Positions 26,097 to 35,042 are shown, counted from the first letter of the stretch. The stretch is 64,000 nucleotides of DNA from Chryseobacterium gleum (GCF_900636535.1 NZ_LR134289.1:3799001-3863000); one strand, 5' to 3'. The notes: generated by a model from the letters alone, not told the origin. Translations and numbers: made by a program.

Positions 26097-26513
26097 GTGA
26101 TGAATATTAAGAACATTCATATTGGAAATATGATCAGATGCAAAGTGGAAGAGCATCAGATTTCAATAGAAAGAATTTCCCGGTTTTTAAACAGGACAGA
26201 TGATGAAATAGAAATGATGTATCAGGCAAAAAGTATTGATACCGATGTTCTGCTGAAATGGTGTAAGCTTTTAAAATTTGATTTCTTCAGATTTTATACC
26301 GGTCATCTGATTTTATACGCCCCACAGGCGAGAATTGATAACACAACCGGCAAAAACGGAAATACAATGGTTTTTCGGAAAAGCATCTACACACAGGAAG
26401 TGAAAGATTTCATCCTTGAAAAAATAGAACGTGGAACAATGACAGCCAGCGAAGTGGTGGATAGGTATAAAATTCCGAAGACAACTTTATATAAATGGTT
26501 GAAAAAAATATAA
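26097..26513 (+). CDS. Transposase-like HTH protein (first of a pair)
   Basis: A 138-residue protein with two DNA-binding-like parts. Residues 1-75 resemble an XRE-type domain (IGNMIRCKVEEHQISIERISRFLN, LLKWCKLLKFDFFRFYTGHLILY). Residues 96-138 look like the HTH of IS3/IS911-type OrfA (EVKDFILEKIERGTMTASEVVDRYKIPKTTLYKWLKK). No transposase catalytic domain or terminal repeats are nearby, so it is probably a domesticated regulator rather than an active element. The next gene begins 1 nt after its stop and has a similar C-terminal HTH. I recall pairs like this in Chryseobacterium genomes, where they are often labelled transposase; the function is unknown. Confidence 0.7.
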   Translation: MMNIKNIHIGNMIRCKVEEHQISIERISRFLNRTDDEIEMMYQAKSIDTDVLLKWCKLLKFDFFRFYTGHLILYAPQARIDNTTGKNGNTMVFRKSIYTQEVKDFILEKIERGTMTASEVVDRYKIPKTTLYKWLKKI

Positions 26514-26514
26514 C

Positions 26515-26835
26515 ATGATACCTGATTACAAACAGATTTACACTGATATTCTCAAAGAAAAGTTTCCAGAAAAATTAATTGATACAGCTATCAGGCTTAA
26601 ACTGGAATCCTTACATTCTGCTATTGATATTCTGAAATTTAATCAGCTGATTTTTGGTGAACCGGAATTTACAGTCGGGTTCAATAATCAAAGGCTGCGA
26701 TCTTATGACGAAGAATCTATTTTAAAAATTCTCAGATATCAGAAAAAGAATGAGCTTACCAATCTTCAGCTCAGCCATCATTTTAAGATAAGCCGGAATA
26801 CAATCACCAAATGGAAAACTATTTTTAAATTATAA
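26515..26835 (+). CDS. HTH protein (second of the pair)
   Basis: A 106-residue protein whose N-terminal 60 residues are helical without a known family, and whose end (about 68-106) is a transposase-type HTH: EESILKILRYQKKNELTNLQLSHHFKISRNTITKWKTIF. Both this and the preceding protein finish with an HTH closed by a Lys-Trp. The genes are separated by a single base, so they are co-translated and may act as a complex. No mobile-element ends flank them. It is followed by a 293-bp AT-rich gap that holds operator copy 2 and the promoter of the secreted-protein gene. Confidence 0.65.
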   Translation: MIPDYKQIYTDILKEKFPEKLIDTAIRLKLESLHSAIDILKFNQLIFGEPEFTVGFNNQRLRSYDEESILKILRYQKKNELTNLQLSHHFKISRNTITKWKTIFKL

Positions 26836-27010
26836 CCAGAATTACGTTTAGTTAATTCTTCTGTTTTATTGTTTAAAATAAATGGGTAATAATGATTTTT
26901 AAATTGTTTTTGTTTGTGTTTTTGAATTTATGGTTAGTGTTTGTTGAATAATTCTGTTTTTTATTAATGCTATTTTGTGATTGTAATTATTAATGTTTTG
27001 TGAGTTTTAC

Positions 27011-27032
27011 TACGCGTGAGTAGTATTGCGTA
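27011..27032. promoter_or_regulatory. 22-bp palindromic operator-like element, copy 2
   Basis: TACGC and GCGTA half-sites around GTGAGTAGTATT. It ends 7 nt before a TTG (27040-27042) that can act as -33 element and begins exactly 54 nt before TAATTTTG (27065-27072). Its centre is about 57 nt upstream of the expected transcription start, a usual place for an activator site. Confidence 0.68.
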
Positions 27033-27039
27033 GTGTGAA

Positions 27040-27072
27040 TTGATCTGTAATTGTCTGTGGGTGATAATTTTG
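27040..27072 (+). promoter_or_regulatory. Promoter of the secreted beta-repeat protein gene
   Basis: TTG (27040-27042), 22-nt spacer and TAATTTTG (27065-27072). The ATG is 57 nt further on. Confidence 0.6.
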
Positions 27073-27128
27073 TGACGGTTAAATGACTTAGTTGAAAATT
27101 TTAATCATTAAACAATTATAAATATACA

Positions 27129-28931
27129 ATGATGGACACAAAATTTACACTGCCCCGGATCAAAGTCTTGCTGATTGCAATGCTCTTTGTTTTTGGAAAA
27201 TTTTTTTCACAGACTAATAACGGTGCCGTTGGGATCAATACTACCACACCCAATTCAAATTCCGTTTTGGATGTTGTTTCAGGCAATAATAACAAAGGAG
27301 TTCTTATTCCAAGGCTTACTGAAACCCAGAGAAATGCTATTGTAATTAATACTGCCAAGGATGATGGTTTGACAATTTATAACATTACTGAGGACTGTAT
27401 TAATTACTGGAGTCTTGCTGATAACGAATGGAAAAGTGTCTGCGGACAAATAGGCAAAGCTGTTTTTACGGTCGACTGTGCCAGTACAAAAGCAATGGGA
27501 ACCTATGTTCAGACAAAAGAGCTTACAGCATCCAATTATTTAAGTGTGTCTGTAAACGTAACTAAAGTTGGAAATTATACGATTACAGGTACTACAACAA
27601 ATGGATATAATTTCTACGGAACAGGTGTTTTTCTTAATACAGGAACGCAAACTATCCAAGTTCCGGGACAGGGAACACCTGCTGCGATACAGGTGGATAC
27701 CGTAGGACTAAATGCCAACGGGACAGATGTTACATGTACACCTGCTGTTACAGTGAATGTATTAAGTCCTGCAGGAACCTATACCATGAGTTGCGGAAGT
27801 GCAACGGTAAACGGAGTATACAAGGTTGGTACAGCTTTAACAGCTTCCAATACAATTACTCTTCCAGTTAATGTAGCAGCACTGGGAAGTTATACTGTTA
27901 CAACTAATACTGTTGACGGAATTTCTTTCAGTGGGTCAGGAACATTTACTTCCACTGGAAATCAGAATGTTACATTGAGCGGAAAAGGAACTCCAACTTC
28001 TACCTCGGTGAAAACAATTACAATTACTTCGGACAGCCAGGGTGGAGTGTCTACAACATGTTCTGTAAATGTAGTAGTTGTTATTCCTAAGAAAACGGTT
28101 CTTCATATCGGATTAGAAACAGCTTACGGTTATAGTGCCTATACCGGTCCGTCAAGAAGTCTGATGGATTCTCCGACAAATTTCGGTACTACTGCTTCAA
28201 GTATTGTTAAATATGAAGGCTTTACGCATACCTCGTTAGGGAACTCACCTTCTTCAGCTGCTCTTCAGACGGCTCTTAATAATAAACCGGATATTGTTAT
28301 CATTGGTTACAACTATACACCTAATGCTACAGATGCAGGTTATATTGCTTCCTATCTTAATAAAAAAGGAGTTGTCATTGCGATGACAGATGATACGGGC
28401 ACTGCACAGAATTTATTCAGAGGAATATTCTCCGATCCTACCATTTCAGCATCATATGGAGGCGGTGCAGGTTCTGTGTATGCTCTTACCAATTCTGATG
28501 ATCCCATCCTTAACGGGCCTTTTGGAGACGTAAGAGGGAAAAACTGGGGTGAAGATGCTTCTACCACAGTAAATATTTCAGGGTTGACAAGTGGATTTGT
28601 TCCTTACAGCTACGCGCAGCCAATCAACAGTACAACTGCCAGAACAGGAATTTCAGGATTAAGAAATACCAGCCTAAACTTTATATGGTTTGGTGACGGT
28701 GGATTCTTAAGTAATGAAAATGCCAATGGAAATCAGTACCCAAGTAATACTATCGAGCCTTTTGTAGCGCCAAGTTCAGGAGGGTACTTCCCGGTTCAGA
28801 AGTCTTCTTACGGATACGCAGGAAACGGATATACAGCAGGTGGAATGCAGGTTCAGAATTCAATCCTTTTTGCTAATATGATTGCCTGGGCAATTAAGCA
28901 GGCGGAATTCAACGGAATAAACACACAATGA
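27129..28931 (+). CDS. Secreted protein with two beta-repeats and a ThuA/GATase-like end domain
   Basis: A 600-residue protein with a signal peptide (about 1-28, ending FFSQ). Residues 31-105 form the GAVGINTTTP...GVLIPRLTETQR head seen on many flavobacterial surface proteins. Two tandem beta-rich repeats follow (about 112-211 and 215-318), each with TYVQTKELTAS/YKVGTALTAS, SYTVT-like, and GTG(V/T)F...GKGTP parts. The last domain (about 322-600) starts TVLHIGLETAYGYSAYTG and has PDIVIIGYNYTPNATDAGYIASYLNKKGVVIAMTDD, which suggests a Rossmann-like class I amidotransferase/ThuA fold, but no catalytic triad can be named. No type A or B sorting domain is evident. Function unknown; adhesion is a guess. 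Confidence 0.7.
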   Translation: MMDTKFTLPRIKVLLIAMLFVFGKFFSQTNNGAVGINTTTPNSNSVLDVVSGNNNKGVLIPRLTETQRNAIVINTAKDDGLTIYNITEDCINYWSLADNEWKSVCGQIGKAVFTVDCASTKAMGTYVQTKELTASNYLSVSVNVTKVGNYTITGTTTNGYNFYGTGVFLNTGTQTIQVPGQGTPAAIQVDTVGLNANGTDVTCTPAVTVNVLSPAGTYTMSCGSATVNGVYKVGTALTASNTITLPVNVAALGSYTVTTNTVDGISFSGSGTFTSTGNQNVTLSGKGTPTSTSVKTITITSDSQGGVSTTCSVNVVVVIPKKTVLHIGLETAYGYSAYTGPSRSLMDSPTNFGTTASSIVKYEGFTHTSLGNSPSSAALQTALNNKPDIVIIGYNYTPNATDAGYIASYLNKKGVVIAMTDDTGTAQNLFRGIFSDPTISASYGGGAGSVYALTNSDDPILNGPFGDVRGKNWGEDASTTVNISGLTSGFVPYSYAQPINSTTARTGISGLRNTSLNFIWFGDGGFLSNENANGNQYPSNTIEPFVAPSSGGYFPVQKSSYGYAGNGYTAGGMQVQNSILFANMIAWAIKQAEFNGINTQ

Positions 28932-28950
28932 TAAAAGTTTTTTAAAGATG

Positions 28951-28986
28951 GCTCCGGCACGATGATTCGTGCCGGAGTTTTTTATT
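28951..28986 (+). terminator. Terminator after the secreted protein gene
   Basis: CTCCGGCACGA and TCGTGCCGGAG form an 11-bp perfect stem with loop TGAT, followed by six T. The T-run overlaps the last codons of the convergent DUF1801 gene. Confidence 0.88.
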
Positions 28987-29329
28987 TTATATGCTTTTTA
29001 ATCTCCTGTATCAGGTTTAATATAAATTCTACAGGAATGTCTTCTGCCGCATCAATGAGAAGGATTTTGAACTTCTTTCTGCCATCCTGGATCAGTTCAG
29101 GGTAATCAAGCCTGTCACCATGATAAAAACTCAGATAATGTTTTTGGTATTTTTTGCTGTAGTAGAAATAACACAGCATTTTCTTTTTGTATTTGATAAA
29201 CGGAAGTCCGAAACTGAAGGTTTCTGTAATGTTTTCCGGATCAGAAGCCAGGATCTTATCGCGCAAAAACAAAAGAGTACTTCTTTCAGGCTCTCCGATT
29301 CTGTAGAAATACTCTTGTATAGGGTTCAT
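28982..29329 (-). CDS. DUF1801 domain protein
   Basis: A 115-residue cytoplasmic protein of the DUF1801/YdhG-like family: MNPIQEYFYRIGEPERSTLLFLRDKILA, then ETFSFGLPFIKYKKKMLCYFYYSKKYQKHYLSF and a Lys-rich helical end. Family structures show a compact alpha/beta fold; no catalytic role is established. It is 18 nt downstream of the ABC exporter gene on the same strand, so they may share a transcript. Confidence 0.82.
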   Translation of the reverse strand: MNPIQEYFYRIGEPERSTLLFLRDKILASDPENITETFSFGLPFIKYKKKMLCYFYYSKKYQKHYLSFYHGDRLDYPELIQDGRKKFKILLIDAAEDIPVEFILNLIQEIKKHIK

Positions 29330-29347
29330 TTTAATTTGATTAAAAGA

Positions 29348-31186
29348 TTAGTCGAAGTTTTGAAGTTCAACAAGTTTGTGATACATTCCTCTTTTTGCAA
29401 TCAGGTCGTGGTGGGTTCCCTGTTCCACGATATCACCTTTTTCCATCACCACAATCCAGTCTGCTTTCTGAATGGTCGAAAGACGGTGGGCAATCACTAA
29501 AGAAGTCCTGTTTTCCATCATTTTCTCCAGGGCATCCTGTACGAATCTTTCAGATTCCGTATCCAGGGCAGATGTGGCTTCGTCAAGGATCATAATCGGT
29601 GGGTTTTTCAATACGGCTCTTGCTATAGAAACCCTCTGTTTCTGGCCTCCGGAAAGCTTGTTTCCATCATCACCGATATTGGTATCGTATCCTTCGGAAA
29701 GATTAGAAATAAAAGAATCTGCATTGGCAATTTTAGCAGCGGCAATTACTTCTTCTTTGGTGGCATCAGGTTTACCCATCAGGATATTGTTGTATACAGA
29801 ATCGTTGAATAATACAGATTCCTGTGTTACCATTCCCAGCAGCTGGCGGTATTCCTGTAATTTTAAATGTTTAATATTTGTCCCATCAATCAGGATTTCA
29901 CCTTCTGAAACGTCATAGAATCTCGCTAACAGATTGGCGATTGTTGTTTTACCACTTCCGCTTTGCCCTACCAAAGCAACCGTTTTTCCTTTAGGAATGG
30001 TTAAGTTAAAATTTTTAAGAATAAGATTTGCTTTGTCATAATAGAACCCAATATCCTTGAATTCAATGTTGTTCTTAAGTGTTGTAATAGAAACAGGCTC
30101 TGCAATTTCTTCAATTTTCACATCGGCTTCAAGGATTTCCAATACTCTTTTCAGGGAAGCTTCTCCTTTCTGTACATTGGAAATAGAAGTAGATAAACTT
30201 TTTGCAGGAGGAAGGATCTGGAAGAACATTCCTAAAAATACAAGGAAATCTGCCGGAGAAATACTCTGCTCAACAATAATTTGTTTCCCACCGTACCATG
30301 CAATAATCAGGAAGGTAATAGAACCTAAGAATTCGCTCATTGGAGATGCCAATTCTTTCTTTTTACCCAAATTGATAGAACTTGAGATCCATTTATTCAT
30401 AGAATGCATGAATCTGTTATTCATGATTTTCTCCCCATTGAATATTTTAATAACCTTTGAAGATTTCAATGTTTCATCCACAATAGAGAAGATGGTTCCC
30501 AGTTCGCTTTGTGCTTCGTGTGAGTCTTTCTTAAGGCTTTTTCCGATCAATGCAATCATTGTTCCCATCACAGGAAGAACCAATAGCGAGAAAAGAGTCA
30601 TTTCCGGACTCAGGAAAAATAAGGTAACCAATGTACTGATCAGCATAAAAGGTGCATTTATCAGTTCAATCAAGCTTCCTAAAATATTTCCTTCCACTTC
30701 TCCTACGTCATTGGACATGCGGGACATCATATCTCCTTTTCTGCTCTCTGTAAAGAATGAAACTGGAAGAGAAAGTATTTTTCTGTACATCGCTCCACGC
30801 AGGTCTTTGGTTACTCCTACACGGTAATTGATCAGTAATAAAGAACCGAAATAACGGAATGCATTTCTTAAAAAGAACATGAATGCAGTAATGATACACA
30901 GCCAGGCAAGAACAGTAAGTGCTCCGTAATTGCTCACCAGTGTCTGTACATAATAATTGGAATATTCTTTTACATAAGAGAAAAAATCAACAATATCACC
31001 GGAATATACTGGTGCTTTCTCATATTTTTCAGGTTTTATAGTGCCAAAAAGCATTCCCAGAACCGGTAGAATAGTCCCCAGGGAAGCAATCTGAAATACA
31101 GAATACAGTATATTGAAAAATAAACTTCCGTAGATATATTTTTGATGCGGCCTCGCGAACTTTAAGATTTTTTTATATTCGTTCAT
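29348..31186 (-). CDS. ABC exporter, permease-ATPase fusion (MsbA-like)
   Basis: A 612-residue half-transporter. The N-terminal 340 residues contain six membrane segments of the type I exporter fold with the coupling region RMSNDVGEVEG. The C-terminal ATPase has Walker A GQSGSGKT, Q loop VTQESVLFND, the signature LSGGQKQRVSIARA, Walker B IMILDEATSALD and the H loop VIAHRLSTI. Homodimers of this class flip lipids, LPS core-lipid A, or drugs. The substrate cannot be told from the sequence, but the length and membrane part fit the lipid A flippase group common in Bacteroidota. A TAATTTTG box lies at 31207-31214 on the minus strand just before the start. Confidence 0.92.
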   Translation of the reverse strand: MNEYKKILKFARPHQKYIYGSLFFNILYSVFQIASLGTILPVLGMLFGTIKPEKYEKAPVYSGDIVDFFSYVKEYSNYYVQTLVSNYGALTVLAWLCIITAFMFFLRNAFRYFGSLLLINYRVGVTKDLRGAMYRKILSLPVSFFTESRKGDMMSRMSNDVGEVEGNILGSLIELINAPFMLISTLVTLFFLSPEMTLFSLLVLPVMGTMIALIGKSLKKDSHEAQSELGTIFSIVDETLKSSKVIKIFNGEKIMNNRFMHSMNKWISSSINLGKKKELASPMSEFLGSITFLIIAWYGGKQIIVEQSISPADFLVFLGMFFQILPPAKSLSTSISNVQKGEASLKRVLEILEADVKIEEIAEPVSITTLKNNIEFKDIGFYYDKANLILKNFNLTIPKGKTVALVGQSGSGKTTIANLLARFYDVSEGEILIDGTNIKHLKLQEYRQLLGMVTQESVLFNDSVYNNILMGKPDATKEEVIAAAKIANADSFISNLSEGYDTNIGDDGNKLSGGQKQRVSIARAVLKNPPIMILDEATSALDTESERFVQDALEKMMENRTSLVIAHRLSTIQKADWIVVMEKGDIVEQGTHHDLIAKRGMYHKLVELQNFD

Positions 31187-31377
31187 TCAATGAAAAAATT
31201 GGATAGCAAAATTACGTAAAATTAAAAGATAAGACGTTCTTAATCCTGTTTTACTTTAATGGATATGTTCCAAAAATCGTTTTTTTGTTACAGCTCAGGG
31301 CTGTTAAACTTTATTTTTAAAATAAATAAAGGAAAGTTTCGTACCGGAACAAGAGGTAAAACAGCAAAGCAGTCTAA

Positions 31378-31404
31378 TAAAAAAACCGCTTATTCAGCGG
31401 TTCC
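31378..31404 (-). terminator. Terminator after the M28 peptidase gene
   Basis: AACCGCT and AGCGGTT form a stem with a short loop; the plus-strand A-run at 31379-31384 is a T-run on the minus strand. Confidence 0.72.
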
Positions 31405-31420
31405 TTTTATAGTGGTTTCC

Positions 31421-32341
31421 TTAAAATTTCACCTGGTCATTATATTTTGGAGCAAAATTTTTAGGACTCAGTTTATCCAATGTCTTTCCAAAATTATTGA
31501 TGATCTGTGTCATATTATCAAAATCAACAATATTGATGTCGTCATTTTCGTGGTGATAATGAGAAGCTTTCGTCATATCAACCGTAGAGAATGAATGGGC
31601 AATAATTTTCTTTTTTACAAAACTTACATTGTCCGAACGGTAAAACAGCTGCTGTTTTGCATAAGGATCAGCATTAATTTTTAATCCGTTTACTGCATTT
31701 TTATTGAAAAGCTCATCAAGATCTGAGAATCCGTCTCCTGTCATATATAATGTATTTTTACCCCATTGGGATTCTGTAGCTACCATTTCAAAATTGAAAA
31801 GAGCAGTCATTTTATTATAAATATGATCCAGATTAGAATCTGTTGAAATAGCTCTTGAACCCAGCATCCCTTTTTCCTCTCCATTGAATGCCATAAAAAC
31901 CATAGAAAAATCAGACTTTTTATTTTTAAAATAATCGGCAATACCTACGAGTGTGGTGATTCCGCTGGCATCATCGTCTGCTCCGTTGTAAATATTATCA
32001 CCACTTTTATTACTGGTTCCGATATGGTCGAAATGCCCTGAAAACCCAAGATACTGATCAGATTTTCCTTTTTTAATTCCACAAACGTTGTATACTGTTT
32101 TTCCATTGTAGTCAAATGGCACCAGGTAAGAATTTCCTGTACAATATTCCAGATTATTTTCTTTAAAAAGTTTAGCGATATAATGAGCTGCATTTTCATT
32201 TTCCTGGGTTCCTATTTCACGGCCTTTCATTTCATCTGAGGCAAGAGTGGAGAGAACTGTTTTTACTCTTTCCCTGGAAACTTCCTGTGCAAAAGTAAAT
32301 ATGGAGAATAATGATAAGGTAAGATACGTTAGCTTTTTCAT
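31421..32341 (-). CDS. Secreted M28 family aminopeptidase
   Basis: A 306-residue zinc peptidase with a signal peptide (1-18, ending TFAQ). The M28 metal ligands are visible in order: GHFDHIG (His and Asp), YNGADDDASGI (bridging Asp), FNGEEKGMLGS (catalytic Glu and a metal Glu), then a later Asp and the final His in SHYHHENDD. It should remove N-terminal residues from peptides outside the cytoplasm. There is no sorting domain or lipobox, so a periplasmic place is likely. It is the only gene between its own terminator and the DUF4293 gene. Confidence 0.92.
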   Translation of the reverse strand: MKKLTYLTLSLFSIFTFAQEVSRERVKTVLSTLASDEMKGREIGTQENENAAHYIAKLFKENNLEYCTGNSYLVPFDYNGKTVYNVCGIKKGKSDQYLGFSGHFDHIGTSNKSGDNIYNGADDDASGITTLVGIADYFKNKKSDFSMVFMAFNGEEKGMLGSRAISTDSNLDHIYNKMTALFNFEMVATESQWGKNTLYMTGDGFSDLDELFNKNAVNGLKINADPYAKQQLFYRSDNVSFVKKKIIAHSFSTVDMTKASHYHHENDDINIVDFDNMTQIINNFGKTLDKLSPKNFAPKYNDQVKF

Positions 32342-32431
32342 TGTCTTTTATTAAAAGTTATATGATCTGTCGTATTTCTGACTAAAAAGTTGCAATGAAT
32401 TTACATAAATTAATAAGAAAGTATGAAAAAT

Positions 32432-32459
32432 AAAAAACAGCTCCTGAAAAGAAGCTGTT
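32432..32459 (-). terminator. Terminator after the DUF4293 gene
   Basis: AACAGCT (32437-32443) and AGCTGTT pair around CCTGAAAAGA, with a run of A on the plus strand (T on minus) at 32432-32438. Confidence 0.65.
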
Positions 32460-32483
32460 CTCACTCAAAAAATCGTTGTAAGG

Positions 32484-32873
32484 CTATCGAAGTCTGTCTA
32501 CAGATTTTACGAGCCTCTCATCTTTGCGGATGTAAACGTTTGCAATAAGCAGACAGATCACCGCCATCAATGGGAAAATCGGCTCAATACCCTTCTCAGG
32601 AAACTGAATTCCTCCGGATAAGTTTAGTAACCAGTACGCCAATACACCAATCAACAAAGCGTTTATAATGATGCTGATGATATTCAGCAAAATTTGTCTT
32701 TTTCTGTTTTTGAAACTGAAAATACTTAATGCTCCAATAATAACAAGGACTATACAGCCGATATTAAGCAAAGGAATACTGTCTGAAATGACAACATCCT
32801 GACCTGTTATGAAAAGGAAAACAGCAGCCAAAACTGCTAATAAAGTCCATATAGTTTGTATTCTCTGTAGCAT
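32484..32873 (-). CDS. DUF4293 membrane protein
   Basis: A 129-residue protein with four membrane segments (about 5-24, 30-50, 60-80 and 93-112) and a basic C-terminus (RKDERLVKSVDRLR). It fits DUF4293, whose members begin MLQRIQTIWTLLA and are found divergently placed next to rho in Flavobacteriia. Function is unknown. The spacing to rho is 144 nt and includes the rho promoter. Confidence 0.85.
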   Translation of the reverse strand: MLQRIQTIWTLLAVLAAVFLFITGQDVVISDSIPLLNIGCIVLVIIGALSIFSFKNRKRQILLNIISIIINALLIGVLAYWLLNLSGGIQFPEKGIEPIFPLMAVICLLIANVYIRKDERLVKSVDRLR

Positions 32874-32908
32874 TGAATATTAAATTCTTGGCAAAAATAA
32901 TATAAATT

Positions 32909-32938
32909 TTGCACAATTCAAAAATAAGTGTAGATTTG
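32909..32938 (+). promoter_or_regulatory. rho promoter
   Basis: TTG at 32909-32911, 19-nt spacer, TAGATTTG at 32931-32938: a complete match to the Bacteroidota consensus. The leader before the rho ATG is about 75 nt. Confidence 0.72.
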
Positions 32939-33017
32939 CATTATACAATGTACTTGAAAACAAAAGTCACCGGACTTACTTTTCTTACTCACAATTAATT
33001 ACATTTTTACATTAAAT

Positions 33018-34832
33018 ATGTTTAACATAGAAACGTTAAGGTCAAAATCCGTAACGGAACTGACTAAAATCTTAAAAGATTTAGGCGTTAAAGTTGCAAG
33101 AAACAGCAATGAAAATGACAAGATCTTTGCTATTCTTGACTTTCAGGCTTCTAACCCTAAAGTTGCAAAAGATTATTTCAACGCCACTGAAACCGCCAGT
33201 ATAACTACTGAAGAGGCTCCGGCAGAAAAACCTGCCAAAGCCCCGGCAAAAAAAGCTGCCCCGAAAAAAACGGCAGCCAAGCCAAAAGCAAATGCAAAAG
33301 CTCCGGTAGAACCTGATGCAGAGGAAAAAACAGAAGAAAAGGTGCCGGCTTCCGAAGAAGTAAAACAGGAAGAACCAAAAGCTGAAGCTGCTGCAGTAAC
33401 AGAAGAACCCACAGCAACAGCCCAGGCAAAAAAGAAAAGAAAAAGAGTTTCTGCCAATACAGCTAGTTCAGAAACAGCCCAGGAAAGAACAGAAGTTCCC
33501 AAAAACACAGAATCCCCAGAGCCTGCCCAGGCTGAAGAAAAGCCTAACAATTCTCAACAACCACAGGCTAACAGACCTCAAAAAGGACAAAACCACCCAC
33601 AGAACAGTGGAAACCAGCATAAAAACCAAAACCAGCACCAACAGCACCAAAACCAGAATCAGAACAGACATTCTGAAAAGGCAGAGGAGCAGAACGATCC
33701 TAAAAAAGAATTTAATTTCGATGGATTGGTAAGTATTGAAGGGGTTTTGGAAATCCTACCGGATAACTACGGATTTTTACGTTCCTCAGATTTCAGTTAT
33801 ATCTCTTCTCCTGATGATGTGTATGTTTCTACAGCACAGATCAGAAATTTCGGTTTGAAAACCGGAGATACAGTGAAAGGAATTGTAAGACTTCCTAAAG
33901 AAGGGGAGAAATACTTCTCATTATTAAGACCTACAGAAGTTAACGGACGTGATCTTGCATTTATCAAAGACCGTGTAGCTTTTGAATATCTGACACCACT
34001 TTTCCCTGAAGAAAAATTTAACCTTGCGGGAAGCGGTTCTACAGTGTCCACAAGAATTGTAGATTTATTTGCACCTATCGGAAAAGGTCAGAGAGCAATG
34101 ATTGTTGCACAGCCTAAGACAGGTAAGACAATGTTGCTTAAAGACATTGCCAATTCTATTGCAGCGAATCACCCGGAAGTATATATGATGGTTCTTCTGA
34201 TCGATGAACGTCCGGAAGAGGTTACTGACATGGAAAGAAGTGTGAATGCAGAAGTAATTGCTTCTACATTTGACGAAGCCGCTGAAAAACATGTAAAAGT
34301 AGCTAACCTTGTTCTTGCAAAAGCACAAAGAATGGTTGAGTGCGGACATGATGTAGTCATCTTACTGGACTCTATTACAAGACTGGCAAGAGCATACAAC
34401 ACCGTAACACCTGCATCAGGTAAAGTTCTTTCCGGTGGGGTAGATGCGAATGCTCTTCATAAACCGAAAAGATTCTTCGGAGCAGCAAGAAAAATCGAAG
34501 GCGGAGGGTCTCTTACAATTATTGCTACTGCATTGATTGATACAGGATCCAAAATGGATGAAGTAATCTTTGAAGAATTTAAAGGTACAGGTAACATGGA
34601 ACTTCAGCTGGACAGAAAAATTGCTAACAGAAGAATTTATCCTGCTATTGACCTTGTAGCATCAAGCACCCGTAGAGATGATCTTCTTCTGGATGAAGTA
34701 ACTTCACAGAGAATGTGGATTCTTAGAAAATATCTTTCTGAGATGAATCCTGTAGAAGCAATGGAATTTGTAGATAAAAACATTAAAGGAACCCTTAATA
34801 ATGAGGAATTCCTGATGTCTATGAATAAATAA
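33018..34832 (+). CDS. rho: Transcription termination factor Rho with long disordered insert
   Basis: A 604-residue Rho. The N-terminal helical domain is at 1-46, then about 180 residues of low-complexity sequence (about 57-232): first Ala/Lys/Glu/Pro repeats, then Asn/Gln/His-rich sequence such as [17 protein letters not shown]. The RNA-binding cold-shock-like domain starts near 234 ([23 protein letters not shown]), and the hexameric ATPase follows with QPKTGKT (Walker A), [13 protein letters not shown] and [15 protein letters not shown]. The insert is typical of Bacteroidota Rho; in Bacteroides thetaiotaomicron such an insert has been reported to drive condensate formation. The start is the first ATG after the promoter. 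Confidence 0.97.
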   Translation: MFNIETLRSKSVTELTKILKDLGVKVARNSNENDKIFAILDFQASNPKVAKDYFNATETASITTEEAPAEKPAKAPAKKAAPKKTAAKPKANAKAPVEPDAEEKTEEKVPASEEVKQEEPKAEAAAVTEEPTATAQAKKKRKRVSANTASSETAQERTEVPKNTESPEPAQAEEKPNNSQQPQANRPQKGQNHPQNSGNQHKNQNQHQQHQNQNQNRHSEKAEEQNDPKKEFNFDGLVSIEGVLEILPDNYGFLRSSDFSYISSPDDVYVSTAQIRNFGLKTGDTVKGIVRLPKEGEKYFSLLRPTEVNGRDLAFIKDRVAFEYLTPLFPEEKFNLAGSGSTVSTRIVDLFAPIGKGQRAMIVAQPKTGKTMLLKDIANSIAANHPEVYMMVLLIDERPEEVTDMERSVNAEVIASTFDEAAEKHVKVANLVLAKAQRMVECGHDVVILLDSITRLARAYNTVTPASGKVLSGGVDANALHKPKRFFGAARKIEGGGSLTIIATALIDTGSKMDEVIFEEFKGTGNMELQLDRKIANRRIYPAIDLVASSTRRDDLLLDEVTSQRMWILRKYLSEMNPVEAMEFVDKNIKGTLNNEEFLMSMNK

Positions 34833-34856
34833 ATTAATTTAATTATTGTTAAATGG

Positions 34857-34890
34857 AAAGCACGGACTGATTTCGGTTCGTGCTTTTTTT
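34857..34890 (+). terminator. Terminator after rho
   Basis: AAGCACGGAC and GTTCGTGCTT form a hairpin with an 8-nt loop (one non-Watson-Crick pair), then seven T. Confidence 0.8.
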
Positions 34891-34987
34891 AACTTCTTCT
34901 TTTATCTTCAAACTTATTGATCCAAAAATTAATTCATTCTAAATCAATGTATCAATGTTAAAGATTTATTAAAGTAATCCCCAATCT

Positions 34988-35018
34988 TTGATAATACCTT
35001 AAATATTGGCTATTTTTG
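34988..35018 (+). promoter_or_regulatory. sod promoter
   Basis: TTG at 34988-34990, 20-nt spacer, TATTTTTG at 35011-35018. The start codon is 24 nt further on, so the leader is short. No iron or peroxide operator was recognised. Confidence 0.72.
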
Positions 35019-35042
35019 GGTATAACATTAAAAATAAAAATT

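Noticed and set aside
26097..26835. Insertion sequence
   Set aside because: Only HTH parts are present; there is no DDE catalytic ORF, no terminal inverted repeat and no target duplication.
29472..30827. Long plus-strand ORFs of 148 and 256 codons opposite the ABC exporter
   Set aside because: They mirror conserved ATPase and membrane codons of the minus-strand gene and show no domain of their own.
33173..33671. Minus-strand ORFs rich in Ala, Phe, Leu and Val opposite the Rho insert
   Set aside because: Antisense of the low-complexity Lys/Glu/Gln coding region of rho.
35016..35042. Longer N-terminus for superoxide dismutase
   Set aside because: It would begin with TTG inside the -7 box; the ATG at 35043 starts the conserved domain.
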